DNA from: Augochlora pura
Lineage: Eukaryota > Arthropoda > Insecta > Hymenoptera > Halictidae
Length of the DNA: 64,000 nt
Assembly (NCBI RefSeq): GCF_028453695.1
Contig: NC_135773.1
Coordinates: 11,284,001-11,348,000, forward strand
Direction: 5' to 3'
Below, piece after piece: positions 28,601 to 39,646 of the stretch. How positions within the stretch are numbered: position 1 is the stretch's first letter; every line of letters begins with the position of its first letter. The notes under the pieces were generated by a model. It saw only the letters and a program-made list of their open reading frames with translations. It did no database searches and was not told where the DNA came from. A program made the position numbers and the translations under genes.

Positions 28601-31600
28601 AATTTAATTTGCTCATATAGTAATTGCCGATTCTTGGGGAATCTTCATTTTTAGAATTTTGACGAAACGTAGCAAAACAATTTAAGAGAGTGCGGCATAG
28701 TGGTGTTACCGATATTGGCATCGTACTGATTTTCATGATAACTTCGTGCGAATACAATCTTCACTTTCTTCATTAGATCATGTACGAGCGAGTATTTTAG
28801 TAACAAACGTATCCTAATGCATTTAAGCGGTAGCATAAATTAAAAAGAGGGACGAAGAAAGGTCTTTAGAATTTCCCACAGCGCAGCAATAGGACCACCG
28901 CAAGGATTTTTGGAAACGAGAATATCACGCTATCCTAGGAAGATACTAGATTCCCCGATTAGTTTTCGAAGATTCTCTTACGGTGACACAAAAAAAAACA
29001 CGCAAGCTGTGGCTGCCAGAAAAGTCTGTGCCACGGCATCGATTCACGACAAATGCCATGACCTCCATCGACCTACAGACACAGAAGTTGGATTCTGTAT
29101 ATTTTTATTAGAGTCTCGTTGTGCAATAGGTACGTTAATTACAATACCTAGACTTTGTGAAAAAATTGCGGACCCGCAAGTAAGTTGTGCGAAAAGGATT
29201 GCAAAACCGATGTAAATTCGAAGATGTGTGCGATAACTATTCACAAGCATTAGGCAATATAGTATACGTAGAACGTACAGCTAAATGCGAAACTAATTCT
29301 TGCGCATCTAATCACAGGAACGCTGAGTCAACTATTTTTCGTCTGATCTCGATCGACTATTGAATAGATTACGGAGTAATGTATGGATTTCATAGATATC
29401 TATAGATTTATGACAAAAATTAGTAGCTGCTCAAAAGTAGCTGCTAATGTCTTAATCTCTCATCTTACTAAAATTATTTAAGAAAGAAACGAAATTACCC
29501 TTGATATCTATATGCTGCAATGGCTACAGGCAATTTTTATTTCGATGTGTAGTCTACTAATCAGTTGTCAAGAATTTGTACTAATAAAAAACGAGCATAA
29601 GTGGGGATTTTGTAGACCACTGAAATTTATTTATATTTTTATATCTTTCCTGCATTTAGCTGACTAATAAGTAAACTACGGATTTTCGTATAAAATAAAA
29701 ATTATCTACATCGACTGCAACAAGCACAATCCAAATAAAAATTTCTTCATTTCTCAAGCACCTTCATTGTGTTGGAAATAATACATGCATATCTTTAAAT
29801 TCATTCAATATTTTCATTGTATTACTCATCTACACTTTTTGGTAAATAAACTCTACCGTCTACTGACAACTTAGCTCTCAAAATAGATTCGATCTTTGCA
29901 GCCTGTATATTAACAAGTCTGTTTGCTAAGGCCGCGGCAGGTGTCGAACACTTGTACCTAATCTACTCATCTCGTCGTCTCGCCTTTTCGATATTCGTTC
30001 TAAGCAAACAGCGGTTCTTTTCACGGAACAAAATGTTCCGGATGTACAGATTCGAGAACAGAGGTGGACTTCCGTGTTGGTAGTTCCAACATTTCATTAT
30101 TGAACTGACAACAATATATGACGTTTGTGCGATAACATCAGAAATATCCGACGTAATTCGAGCGCTCGTGTGACCGTACTCTTAATCGATCGGGACGGTT
30201 CGCGAAACGCGTGCAATTGAAGGGACAAACGCGATCAGACGCCTCCGCTTTGACTCCTTTGGACGATGGACTCTCGATCGCGTTCCACTGAATAACCTTG
30301 CGAAGTAATGTCCAACTGCTTGCAAAACATCAACCTTTTTTGAACTAAAGAATATTTTGTGGACATTCTTTTTTCGAAGACCTCCGTTGCTACGCGAAGC
30401 ATACCACTTCCACTATTTGCTGATTTAAGTATTAGTCACGGTATTCGAGTCAGTATGAGAATGTTTTTATGAGTTTCACGGTTGTCTGCGATTGAGAGGT
30501 TGTGATAAGGAAAAATGAGTTAGATGCTGGAAGATGAAAGTCCATTAATTAATGAACATTCGCCAATATAAGAAATTTATCAATGAAAGAAATTTACCAG
30601 AATCGATCAATGAAAGAAAAATTCAATCACTGAAAGAAAAATTCATCAATGAAAGATATTGGAATTACACTTTGAAATACTATTAGGTTGGAGGAAAAGT
30701 TCTGTGGTATTTTAAAGAAAATATTTGAATTCATTTTGCTTTAACACAAACCCAAGAGATTTAATGTGATCTCCAACAGTTGTATGATGAATGCCAAACT
30801 CTTCTGCAATTTCTCGACTTGTTAAATGTGGATTATTTTCCAGCATGGATCGCAAAACATCATTATCGATTTGGATGGTCGTCCAGATCGATCACTTTCT
30901 TGGAGGCTCAGATCCCCGGAACGAAATTTGCTCAACCATCTTTGACAAGTACGAACCTTTACAATATCTTTTCCAAATACCGCACATAAATTTCTACATG
31001 CAATCGATGCGTTGCTTCCTTTTTGGAATTCATACTGACATGTTTTTCACTTTAAATATCACAAGTAAATGATGAACGGTAAAAGACTCCTTTTATATTA
31101 TACAGCAGGTAAAAAAGCAAGAAAAATTCCCAATGACTCACTAGCCAGATGTTTTTTTTATTTACAAGAAAAATTACCTGCCTATTTAAAATACGACAGA
31201 ATTTCCTCCCTACAACCTAATAAAATTATCATGCTTTTGAAATAGTCGAGGATTGGAACGATTTAGTGAGATCGTAAAGAAAAAATTTTATCATCGATTT
31301 CTTTGAACGCCTCTTAGGAAAGCCGCATGGAATTATCAGCTGTAAGATTACAGAACAGTGGACAAAAATTTAATCGAATTGTACGACTTAGATACAGAAT
31401 TCTTTGTACACAATTTACATGTAAATCCTCGTTTCCTCTGAACCGCGAATAAAATTATTCCTTTCACAAATCCTGCTAACCTTCTGTATTCCACGCTCAC
31501 ACAAAACTTCGCAACATCGTCGCAAAAACCGAACACGTGCTTCCGACAGATTTGCAATAAGCGTATCCGCGCTGCTCTCAATATAGACTTCAGTGTCAGC

Positions 31601-32286
31601 CGTCTCTTTATACATAAATCACAAAATGCTATTCAAGTATTCAATACTATCCAAACACTGATCGAAATGTTAGCTTTTTATCAGTTTTCTATCTCAAAAT
31701 GTTAACAACTTCATCGTACCTGCCAAAGTACTTTCAATCCAAACGAATGTTTAAACGTTACACCTACATTTTTGCTATAAACGTGCTAGAAATAATCTTT
31801 ACAAGATCATAGCAAATAGTTGTCTCTATTCGACCAAATTACACAATAATGATCTTCACAGGAACATGGCGCCGAGTTTAAGTTTACCCAGAAAGGAAAA
31901 GAAAGAGTATCAATTCAAGTTCAAAGTGGGAAAGTTGAATTTTCGGAGCAGGCCTGTCAATAATGCTCGCCAAACGAAAGAGCAAAATGGTGTAAAATTG
32001 CAGGTGACAAGGAACAGCAAAAATTTCCGTGTATTCTCCATTTATCCGATCGAATTACAGAACAATGCTGTTTTACAGTATCACGATGGAAATGAATACA
32101 GGGGAAAAAGAAGGTAGGAAATGGAGCGCGATGCCGAAATACGAATAATTTGTACAACAATACTCACAGTAAGTCTCTAGGCAAGGTCTTGTATAGCGCG
32201 TAAACGAATCGTCGGCGTTTTCCTGTGAGCAGATAACCGGTGATAAACACGGCCAGGGCCGCTATCACCAGCTCGCGCGCTGCCAT
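13665..32286 (-). CDS. Fatp: Fatty acid transport protein / very-long-chain acyl-CoA synthetase, complete, 13 exons
   Basis: Membrane-bound SLC27-family protein that promotes long-chain fatty acid uptake by coupling entry to acyl-CoA formation. Exons, 5' to 3': 32168-32286, 19854-20004, 18957-19194, 17942-18173, 16258-16459, 15705-15897, 15476-15619, 14615-14752, 14469-14535, 14212-14302, 13981-14134, 13841-13896, 13665-13763. They sum to 1884 nt, giving 627 aa, normal for FATPs, with consistent phases. Visible parts: an N-terminal hydrophobic segment (about residues 6-21) followed by KRRRF; the AMP/ATP-binding motif IYTSGTTGMPKAAV (229-242); the adenylation motif YGATEGNSNL (369-378); and the family signature DRTGDTFRWRGENV (488-501). 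The C-terminus DTVYFLDNTGTYVKLTEQLY is typical of FATP1/4. The ATG has a strong context (AACCATGG). Intron 1 is 12.2 kb and full of transposon remnants. The ninth intron uses a GC donor. Which paralogue (FATP1 or FATP4 type) is not settled. Confidence 0.95.
16691..17536. mobile_element. 846-bp TIR element with TACAGGGTGTCCC-like ends, in a Fatp intron
   Basis: The left end (TACAGGATGTCCCAAATTTT) and the right end read in reverse (TACAGGGTGTCTCAATTTTT) match, and similarity continues about 85 bp inward, including GGCACRAAGTAAAA and GTAAACATAG-like blocks. TA dinucleotides flank both ends. No transposase is recognisable inside; the internal frame at 16828-17019 matches nothing I know. Such ends are frequent in insect non-autonomous DNA elements. 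The superfamily is unassigned. Confidence 0.75.
19739..19817. repeat. 79-bp hairpin with mariner-like ends
   Basis: It begins TTAGGTTGGAAACTATGAAA and closes with the inverse; 25 of 27 outer bases pair, including GGGCGC/GCGCCC, around a loop of about 25 bases. TA flanks the left end. The TTAGGTTGG tip is shared with the mariner remnants elsewhere in the window, so a minimal mariner MITE is the likely identity. It sits in Fatp intron 2, 37 bases from the exon ending at 19854. Confidence 0.7.
21526..21690. repeat. Degraded TTAA-type MITE (one clear end)
   Basis: It starts TTAACCCTTTGCACA. The body resembles the intact copy at 39463-39646: both share a TGARTCAYAAGAG-like block and a final ATGRCTTCGAGTG block. 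The right tip has decayed beyond recognition, so the right boundary is approximate. Confidence 0.5.
24145..24395. mobile_element. TTAA-bounded MITE, 251 bp
   Basis: It is flanked by TTAA on both sides, with inverted tips CTCCTTGCACTAT and ATAGTGCAAGGGG. It contains the ACGAGTCAGACTCGTG dyad near the left end. It is a close relative, in the same orientation, of the copy at 47763-48008. TTAA target duplication with CCC-starting tips is the hallmark of piggyBac-type elements; no transposase is present. It lies in Fatp intron 1. Confidence 0.8.
24791..25008. mobile_element. TTAA-bounded MITE, 218 bp
   Basis: TTAACCCCTTCCACTA at the left is answered by CGCAAGGGGTTAA at the right. The left part has the AACGAGTCAGAGTCGCG dyad block. 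The body (GAAGATTTTATGCAAGC, ATAGAAACGAAAGTAA) is the reverse complement of that in the copy at 35350-35599. It is non-coding. Confidence 0.8.
25327..25570. mobile_element. TTAA-bounded MITE, 244 bp
   Basis: TTAACCCCTTGCCGTAC at the left pairs with GTACGGCAAAGGGTTAA at the right. The ACGAGTCTGACTCGTTAAAG dyad lies just inside the right tip. It is the third such element within 1.5 kb of Fatp intron 1. Confidence 0.8.
27597..28166. other. GC-rich island of unknown origin in Fatp intron 1
   Basis: This stretch is far richer in G+C than the AT-rich intron around it and has codon-like texture on both strands: plus-strand frames at 27547-27819 and 27855-28166 (ending near CNVNGLEIAWSEE and RRPIDYRLMG), a shorter plus frame around 27650-27775 encoding RPPKDRVFARQVLEREPRIN, and a minus frame with GFANEIGGVLRTTRF. 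The frames are interrupted and overlap, so it is not an intact gene. I recognise no family. It could be an old coding insertion (transposon or processed gene relic) or a conserved non-coding block. Confidence 0.4.
28311..28415. repeat. Perfect palindrome with 45-bp arms
   Basis: Bases 28311-28355 are the exact reverse complement of 28371-28415; both are very AT-rich (AAACAAAATATCATG outward tips). The 15-base spacer itself resembles part of the arms. It is consistent with a recent local inversion-duplication or a cruciform-forming tract. It lies in Fatp intron 1. Confidence 0.85.
30576..30660. repeat. Short minisatellite (TCAATGAAAGAAAAATTC-type unit)
   Basis: Four to five imperfect copies of an ~18-25-base unit built on ATCAATGAAAGA lie in a row, directly before the mariner remnant at 30683. 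Confidence 0.7.
30683..31220 (-). mobile_element. Internally deleted mariner remnant, transposase N-terminal part only
   Basis: The ends are TTAGGTTG... and ...CAACCTAA, flanked by TA on both sides, and the inverted tips share AAAATTCTGTSGTATTTTAAA-like sequence. The minus strand encodes recognisable mariner transposase pieces: VRTCQRWLSKFRSGDLSLQE followed by SDRSGRPSKS, then PHLTSREIAEEFGIHHTTV (helix-turn-helix). Frames are shifted between these pieces and the DDE catalytic domain is absent, so it cannot move by itself. The 538-bp length compares with ~1.3 kb for full mariners. It lies in Fatp intron 1. Confidence 0.88.
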
Positions 32287-32915
32287 GGTTAGGCGAACTT
32301 GAGGTAGAACGTGTACACTAGGCCGGCGTTTTGTAGCCTCTACAATATATAGAGCACTATCTCTGGTCGACGGGAAATCGAAAAGCGAATTCTTTATCTC
32401 GGTTTTCGCGGAGCCGAACGAACACTCGCTGAGACGGCGACTCGCGACCGAACCGCGACCGAACCACGACTGACAACGTTGTCAACGAACGTGATACACG
32501 CCGATGCGGCTCACCGTCTACGTGTGTTGGCCGCGTGTACGTGCATCGTCTCGCGAGCCGAGCGTACAAGTGATCGTCATTGATAGTCATTGGCGTAGCC
32601 TTTCAGAAAGTCCGGGGTAAGGAACGGTGAGCAAAGGTCGACAGATCGACTTCGGACCGTCCCCGTGATTACTCGCGTTCCACGCGCCAAGATGAAAGAA
32701 AAATCTGCTTTTGCATTTTACGTTTCGTTTCACCGCGTCGCAGTGAATCTGAACGGCACCGCTGATGTAAATACCACCGGCTAAAAATATAGAGGAACAA
32801 GGCTGCTGTTCCGAGGTCAAAGTTGAATTGTGGCGAGCAAGTTGCAGAAGTTCGCTAGACGTTTTTCGTGAAAACATTCGCCAACGAATAACATGAGAAG
32901 TTTTATTCTATTCCT

Positions 32916-33356
32916 TTAATCCCTTCCCGTGCCATTTAGCTCGACGAAACTCGGACCCGAGCGGTCCGCATCAACGCGCGCTAAACAGACCAGACTAATG
33001 TTTGTAAACAGTCGCAATACGATCCGAAATGTAGATGCTCGCAATGTTTTCTTTTTAATTTTGTTTTAAAATTTTAATAATTGAACTGCTTCGTAACAGC
33101 AACGACAAGAATCGTGACTAACTGTTCTGAGGTACTGAGAGGAACTAACATTCAGTCACGAGCGTAACGGGCAAAAAATCAGTCCGCGAGCTCGGCTTGT
33201 TATGTTTACGTTTAGCCCAAGTATGTGTTCGCGACTCAGACTCGCGATATTTATGTTTAGCCCAATTATCTGTTCGCGAGTCTGACTCGCGATAATCATG
33301 TTTGGGCAAAAATCTTCATCGCGAGTCTGACTCGCTAAAGTACGGGATGGGGTTAA
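32916..33356. mobile_element. TTAA-bounded MITE, 441 bp, with internal tandem repeat
   Basis: TTAATCCCTTCCCGT at the left is answered by TACGGGATGGGGTTAA at the right. It is longer than its relatives because of an internal tandem array (about 33205-33335) in which GTTTAGCCCAA...GTTCGCGAGTCTGACTCGCGAT is repeated two to three times, multiplying the GAGTC-N-GACTC dyad. Confidence 0.75.
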
Positions 33357-35349
33357 GAAACTTAAAATGCCGTCGTCTTCATTTATTACGCATGCGAGGA
33401 ATTACTACTAATCTTTCATGAAACACTCTACATTAGAGGTATTACATTCAAGATGCGACCTTTTAACCCTCAGAAATATATTATTTAATTCGATCAAAAT
33501 AACTCATTGCAAATGACGCTCCCGTTTTTGTTCCTAATGATAGTGCTTTCATTTAATATAAATCCCAACGTGATTCAGAAAATGAATACTCAGCAAACGT
33601 AGATTCCTCAGTATTTAAGCATTATGTATAAAATCTTAGGATCCAGGTTTTAATGTAAAGTTAGATTAGTAACTTAAATTCAGTATCGTTACATATCAAA
33701 CTTTCTCAGCTTTGAAAATTGCTTTTTACAAACTGTAATTGAATTTTCGAGCATTTAGAACCGAGATAAAAGGGACAGAGATGTTTAGTAAAATTTCCGG
33801 GACTGGAGATGACGAGTTCGATATACTGTAGTTACATTCGTTCGCGAACAACCGATTGATACTGGTTCACGTTGGCCGTCGCATCGCGTCAATGGCAATT
33901 GTGCCGGCTTTAATTGCACCACAGTGGGGTCGCGCGTGTGTCCTGCTACGTCGCGTTCAATTTTTTAATCGATTAATGAGATAGACGCCGACGGACGCGA
34001 CCAAACAATTCGTTAGAAATACTGCGTTTATTTTAAGACGATGAACCTCGTCGCGGAATTTTGCGAACCCGTCTAACGTTCTCGAGAAAAATTAAACTGC
34101 ATCTTATATTACTGCGTATCTCCGATAGAATGTGACTCAATTTCGAAGTTTTCAGACTTCCTTGGAATTATGTAGATAAGGTACAAAAATATTTCTTCTG
34201 CGTCGATCGAGGTGACATACTACCCATGCCAGAAAATATTCCATTAATATAGAAAATGCGATTGTTGAAAGAATAACTTAAACATTTATTCAAAATGAAA
34301 AATAGTGTTGCATATAGTTTAGACAAATGCGATAAAAGATTCTCTTTCTATAAAAATTTGGTCCATAAATGATACAGAAAAATTCTAAGAAGGTGTAATT
34401 AGTATAACAAAGCATTTAAAATATCGGCACTTTGAATAATAGTGACAATGAAAACTGTCGATCGAAATTAATCTAATGGATACTACTGTCCGTTTTGTTC
34501 GTGCATTTTTAACGCTAGTAATACGTCATGAGTTTGCATTCATTATGTGTTATCAAGCTGGAATACTTTTTGCCAAAGGTATATCGCTGTGATAGGCAAA
34601 GAAATAGGCGTGGCAGACGCAGTTGTATTTAAAAATAGTAGGATATGTATTGATATATAAACTTATGATTATAATACACCATGAAAGACAGGTACAAATA
34701 CGCAACGTACGCTCGCAAGCAATCGGGATTCAGTCTGGAGGGAGCCTCAGTCACGAGTATTTCACAACGATGGTTACTGAAAAATAAAAGATCAGTGATA
34801 CGTACGCGTGCTTCCGGTCTCGTCGGGCACGAGAACAGCGTCCAAGCGTGCCGGGGGCGTGCGCAAACCGGATATGAATAGTGGATAGAAAGAATGCGGG
34901 GAAAATCCTGCGATTTCATCGGATTCAACCGCGGTACACGAAATTCTTCGACATGCGCAACAGCAGCGATGTAGCCAACGTTTAAATCATATACATATAA
35001 GTGGCACGAAGGCGTGGCAAATTAAGAGTAGTGGAAAAAGTGTCATGAATACCTGGCATTGACCGATCGAAGCTCGTTACATCGTGTTCGCTATCTGAGA
35101 ACCAGGTAAAGCACCATGATGTCCAGAACTGAAAACGATACGCGTCGGCCTGACTACGTGGACTGTGTTAAAATGGTTTTGTGTGACAACAGAAGTACCG
35201 ACACAGTGAACACACAATGAGATAGAACAGTGGACCGCAGAGTCGGCGACAGATGGATGCAGATTGTTCGGAACCAGAAATGTGCGATTAGTACTTACTC
35301 GGCAATTATTTTCTTCCAAATTTATAATGAATTGATACAAAATTTCGTT

Positions 35350-35599
35350 TTAACCCCTTGCACTATCGCTCCTTTCATGCTGTGACGATTAGCACTTATT
35401 CGTACTTAATAATTTTCCTAATAGGAACAAACAATTTTTTTTCCTATATTGTCTTTAGTTACCTTCGTTTCTATACTTCGATAACAGAAGAATTTATTTT
35501 TACTTCGACGTAGAAGAAATTAATAATATTCATATTTAGCAGAGCTTGCATAAAATCTTCACCACGAGTCTGGCTCGTTATTATAGTGCAAGGGATTAA
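35350..35599. mobile_element. TTAA-bounded MITE, 250 bp
   Basis: TTAACCCCTTGCACTAT at the left and ATAGTGCAAGGGATTAA at the right. Its body is the reverse complement of the copy at 24791-25008 (shared TTTCTATACTTCGATAACAG and GCATAAAATCTTCACC blocks). Confidence 0.82.
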
Positions 35600-36845
35600 G
35601 TTTCTCGATTAACCTTTGGATGGCGGCAGATTTGGATATTATTCGAATAATATTTTATTCGGACATTTTGAATAAATTTTTTTATCCAAATAGCATTTCG
35701 TGTATAGTGAATTATTTCACTAATGTTTCGAATAAATTCTGTGAATAAAATTTGATTCTTCTGATACTTTATTTTAAGTAATTAATTTAATATATTAATT
35801 GAAAATTTATATATATATAAATTTTAGGTTAATACTTATTCACTATTCCAATAAAATAAGATCAACTCTAGACGATGAGCGTCTTTCCTTATCAATCGTC
35901 TGTAAATATTCCGGAACGTGCTTCTCGAGACTGCGTCAATCTTATCGATGCTAATGTAAACTATTAATAATATTCAGATACTAGCTCTCAACTTGTGTTT
36001 TATGTGTTCCTGCGTTTTTGCAGAGAAACATGAAATTGGTGTATAGATGATTTCTGCTTTTACCAGCCATCTTTGTGGCTTTAAATAATGGTAATTTGTC
36101 CTATTTTTCAAAGTAAATCTTTGTTACTTAGTTGGATAAAAATAGGTTGACGATTTTTAATGGCCAAACTGTTCAATGAGAAAATAATAGGTGAAAGACA
36201 GGACCACAGATGGTTTAACCGGTGACAGCAGCTAGGAAAATGAAGGAAGTTATACAAGGTGAAAAAAACAAAGGTAAAAAACCCTGACCAATGACTAATC
36301 GCGGTAGTTTATCTCACCTCTCATTAGACACTATTTTTCATTAATAACTTTGTTAACGACGCCTCGGAGAACATTTTTGTAAAGGAAAAAATTACTTTAA
36401 ATGACCTGAGGAACCTCTGATTTCCCGATTGCAAGTGACTTTTGAGACACTCTTGTACATAGGTCACCAGGTTTGAAAGTTGTTATCTTAGCGAGTCAAG
36501 AATGTTTACACAAATTTTAATGATCCGATAATTAATCAATAATTTGCCAAGCAAAGGCGATTACTATGAACCGAATTTAAGTAAATGCACCGAAACGGTT
36601 TCTATTTTCTGGATAATGGGAGATCGATTACGAACTTATTGAAACAAATTGGAAATTTACCGCATTGACGCAAATGTTCAACAAATTATCCGAAGATGAA
36701 AAATAAACAATGTTGGATCGGAAGGGGTCACGTGCCGTTAGCCAAAGATTGAAATTACATAATCGCGCACTTCAGCTCGAGAACGGTGAAATGCAATGGA
36801 AAAAAACATGCGCCGAACGTGCATCACCAATGAACGATGGTTTAG

Positions 36846-38022
36846 TTATTTACCGATGATGCAGACAATCACGGTCACTGTGATGGAAACCAGTATCACT
36901 CTAGCCCTGAAGTTCTGAAGCCAAGCTCGCTGCTGTGCTTTCTTCGCCGAAGCTCTGAATTCGGTTCCGGCCATTGATAAACGATCGCTGGCATCTTGCA
37001 GATTCTCGAGTCGCTCACCGCGCTCCATCACTTTCTGTACGTTCTCACGCATCACCTCTGTCACCTCTTGAATTTGCAGCCGAACACTTCAACACGAAAC
37101 GATACAATTTTTCGGAATTATTCAACAATTTACAAACAGAGTTTATGCATTTTTCGCGCCACGATTGTACGTCTTTTACGAGTACATATTTGCTAAATAC
37201 GATAAATTTTGATAACATTGTCCAGATATGAAGGGGCTTAAATCAGTTTTAAAGTGGAGAAATATCCATTGCGCACCGATATACATTTTTTTAATTTAGA
37301 CTGAAATTTAAGGCTTGGATAAAAAATCGATGAAGGTTATACAAATTTTTTGTTTTTCTGAAAGTCCAGACGATTTATACATCTACTAAATGTCTAAAAA
37401 TATAACATAATTAAAATTTCTTAACAGTATAACGTATAAATGAACGTATAATAAATTACACTTCTCACCTATCCATTTTCACATCTGATCTGGATGCACT
37501 CGGTTCCATTGAAGACGTATTTGGTTGGCTGAAAACGATCGGTAGACGTCAGGATATTGGTAAAGCGAGAGCCTAAAATAAAGGAAGATCACTGAACTCA
37601 CTTGAACAGCATATCTTCGTCCGGTTCGCTGTCGTGCTCCAACAGTGTCTCCTAAAAACATTCAGGAATCATACTTATTTGACTGTAAATTTTATTTTTC
37701 AAAATTCTCCATCAGAATATGATATCCCAGATACGATATTATCTGTTTCTTAATACTAAACTTAAAATACTTTCTAAACTAATTATCTCTCGCAATAAAT
37801 TGCGTCGATTTGTGTAACAAAAAATATGTGTGAAAATTATGTAAATCGATCTTCATATCTTCTTTACGCGTTGACCTAGAATAATTTTACTAACGTCAGA
37901 TTACGTGTCCGTTGAAACCATTCGACTTTGAATAGAATCGTTATTTAGTTCCACCAACGGTTTGCAAGACATTTGACTGGATCTACACGGCTGCATTTGA
38001 AATTCCCGCCGAAGTCTGACAT
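36846..38022 (-). CDS. VAMP4-like R-SNARE (vesicle-associated membrane protein), 4 exons
   Basis: Tail-anchored vesicle SNARE that pairs with Q-SNAREs to fuse trans-Golgi/endosomal membranes. Exons: 37987-38022 (MSDFGGNFKCSR; least certain), 37602-37651, 37469-37528, 36846-37086; phases agree, giving 128 aa against ~141 for vertebrate VAMP4. The acidic di-leucine stretch ETLLEHDSEPDED (residues 13-25) corresponds to VAMP4's TGN-retrieval signal LLEDDSDEEE. The SNARE motif runs from about residue 50 (VRLQIQEVTEVMRENVQKVM) with the central zero-layer Arg71 in VMERGERL, so it is an R-SNARE. A hydrophobic tail (about 111-127, RVILVSITVTVIVCIIG) ends at Lys128 and a stop. That tail is short for a membrane anchor, and ATCG|GTAAAT just before the stop could be a splice donor, so a further 3' exon is possible. 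The VAMP4 subtype rests on the N-terminal signal. Confidence 0.85.
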
Positions 38023-39462
38023 TTCAAGCGCGCTCGTTATCTACGACTCTAATTTCGTCGAGACAAGGTCGCGAAATGCTCACTCTCTCATCCTTATCCG
38101 CAGTCCGAATGTCCTCCCGAGACAGATTCCACTTGTTGGCTGCTGCCATCTTCTATTTGGATGATCCTGCGACCGATTCTACGCGTAACAAATCGGATAG
38201 TCCACTGCGAAATTACGAATTTCCACGGTTGTGACTTAGACAGAGTTCGACAACACTGAACGCGTGGCCATATTGTCGCTATACTGGCTGTTCCATCGAC
38301 CTCGAACTGGTTTTCGAACCCATGGTTTCACGGTAGATGGCGGCTGTCGCTTAACTCACGTAACTAACCGGCCTAACCGACTTAATACAGATACGAAATT
38401 TGTGGATGCAGTTCCAGATGTTGCACACGCAGCACATACGAAGCATAAACAGTAATCTCTTTATTCAAGGCCATGTTCGGGGACAACGAGGATCTTGAAT
38501 TAAGAGAATGCAAAGAATTATTATGCAATGATTGGCTGACGGTTCACAGGTGAACAGTGCTGCCCTCACAGTCAACAACAAAGAGAGAAAATAGCAATTT
38601 AGCAAGATAAACCGTATCAGTACATGCGAACCGAGTCACACCGACAATCAATTTAGCTTATCTCACTTTGGCTTGCTTACAATTTCATTTTTTTCCCGTA
38701 TCTGCATGCTTGCAGCTCCATCTGAAACACTCGGCGCGATATTCAATTTGTACTTTTCACCTTGTAGAATTATCGATCACATTTGGCAGCGAATTTGCGA
38801 ACGACGCTCAATATTGTATGGAGATATGAATAAATATATAAATTTATAAATACATTTGATAAATAGTTTTTATATATTCAAAAGTGGACATTATTTATTA
38901 TTAAATTAGCTTTCCGAATCGTTCGTTATTATTATTAATCTTTGCTATAAACATCCCAATTAATGATTATTTTCCGCATTCTCTTTTTCCGTCGACGACG
39001 TATATTTCAGTAGAACACGAATATTCGTTCTTGTTAACAAAGTAGGGTTCTAGAAAACGAAAATTCTCATTTACCGTCGACAACGCAGATTATTTTCTCG
39101 TTGGCAAAGTAGATTTCTTTAAAATGAGTATATTTCAATAAATTACTACGACTATTCTGAAACTGCTCTGAAACGGCCCTAAATGTGCTTTAAAGCGGTT
39201 CCAAACCTGTTCTATATTTATCTTAAATTTCATTTCTTTATTTCTCCCCACACCGCAAATTCCATCATGAAATTAAGTTAGTATTTTGAGTTGAGAAAAA
39301 TAAAATCTCGAATTAGGCGAACATGATAGGCTGTATTATATTATGCTTTACAGTTTTGTTAAAATTGTCATAAAATTTGGAAACTCTGAAAAATTTGTGT
39401 GTTGTACTAGGAGATCATGACTATGAAGTAGGTGGCATGAAACTTTCACATCGGATTTGTCA

Positions 39463-39646
39463 TTAACCCTTTGCACATTAAACTTAACAAAGTATAATTT
39501 TTGATAAATTGTTAAAAATGAAAGTTTTGGTATGAATCACAAGAGCTGACTTGGTATATAACTGCACTTCGTTACTTAAAATGGAAATACTGTACACCAG
39601 AAATTATTTCAAAACAGTTAAAATGGCTTCGAGTGCAAAGGGTTAA
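39463..39646. mobile_element. TTAA-bounded MITE, 184 bp
   Basis: TTAACCCTTTGCACAT at the left and GAGTGCAAAGGGTTAA at the right. It is a subfamily distinct from the CGAGTCAGACTCG-bearing copies and shares body blocks with the degraded copy at 21526-21690. Confidence 0.8.

Larger units (their letters stand above)
20005..32167 (-). other. Fatp intron 1 (12.2 kb)
   Basis: It is bounded by a GTGAGT donor (after base 32168) and a CTTTAG acceptor (before base 20004), both in phase with flanking Fatp codons. It holds a cluster of TTAA-bounded MITEs (24.1-25.6 kb), a one-ended relative at ~21526, a GC-rich island at 27.6-28.17 kb, a 105-bp palindrome, a minisatellite and a decayed mariner. Short frames at 22185-22409 and 23502-23846 have no recognisable product. 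Large first introns of this kind often carry enhancers, but nothing in the sequence identifies one. Confidence 0.8.
32287..36845. other. Spacer between Fatp 5' end and VAMP4-like gene
   Basis: The first ~600 bases (32287-32880) are GC-rich and upstream of the Fatp ATG, so they probably contain its promoter and 5' UTR; an open minus frame at 32587-32877 has no recognisable homologue. Beyond that the DNA is AT-rich and holds two TTAA-type MITEs (32916-33356 and 35350-35599) and a short tandem repeat. Small frames at 34629-34928 and 35077-35340 match nothing I know. A further 3' exon of the VAMP4-like gene might be hidden here. Confidence 0.5.

Noticed and set aside
38300..38320. TTCGAACC-type string suggestive of a tRNA T-loop
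   Set aside because: Flanking bases do not pair into a T-stem and no anticodon arm is present.
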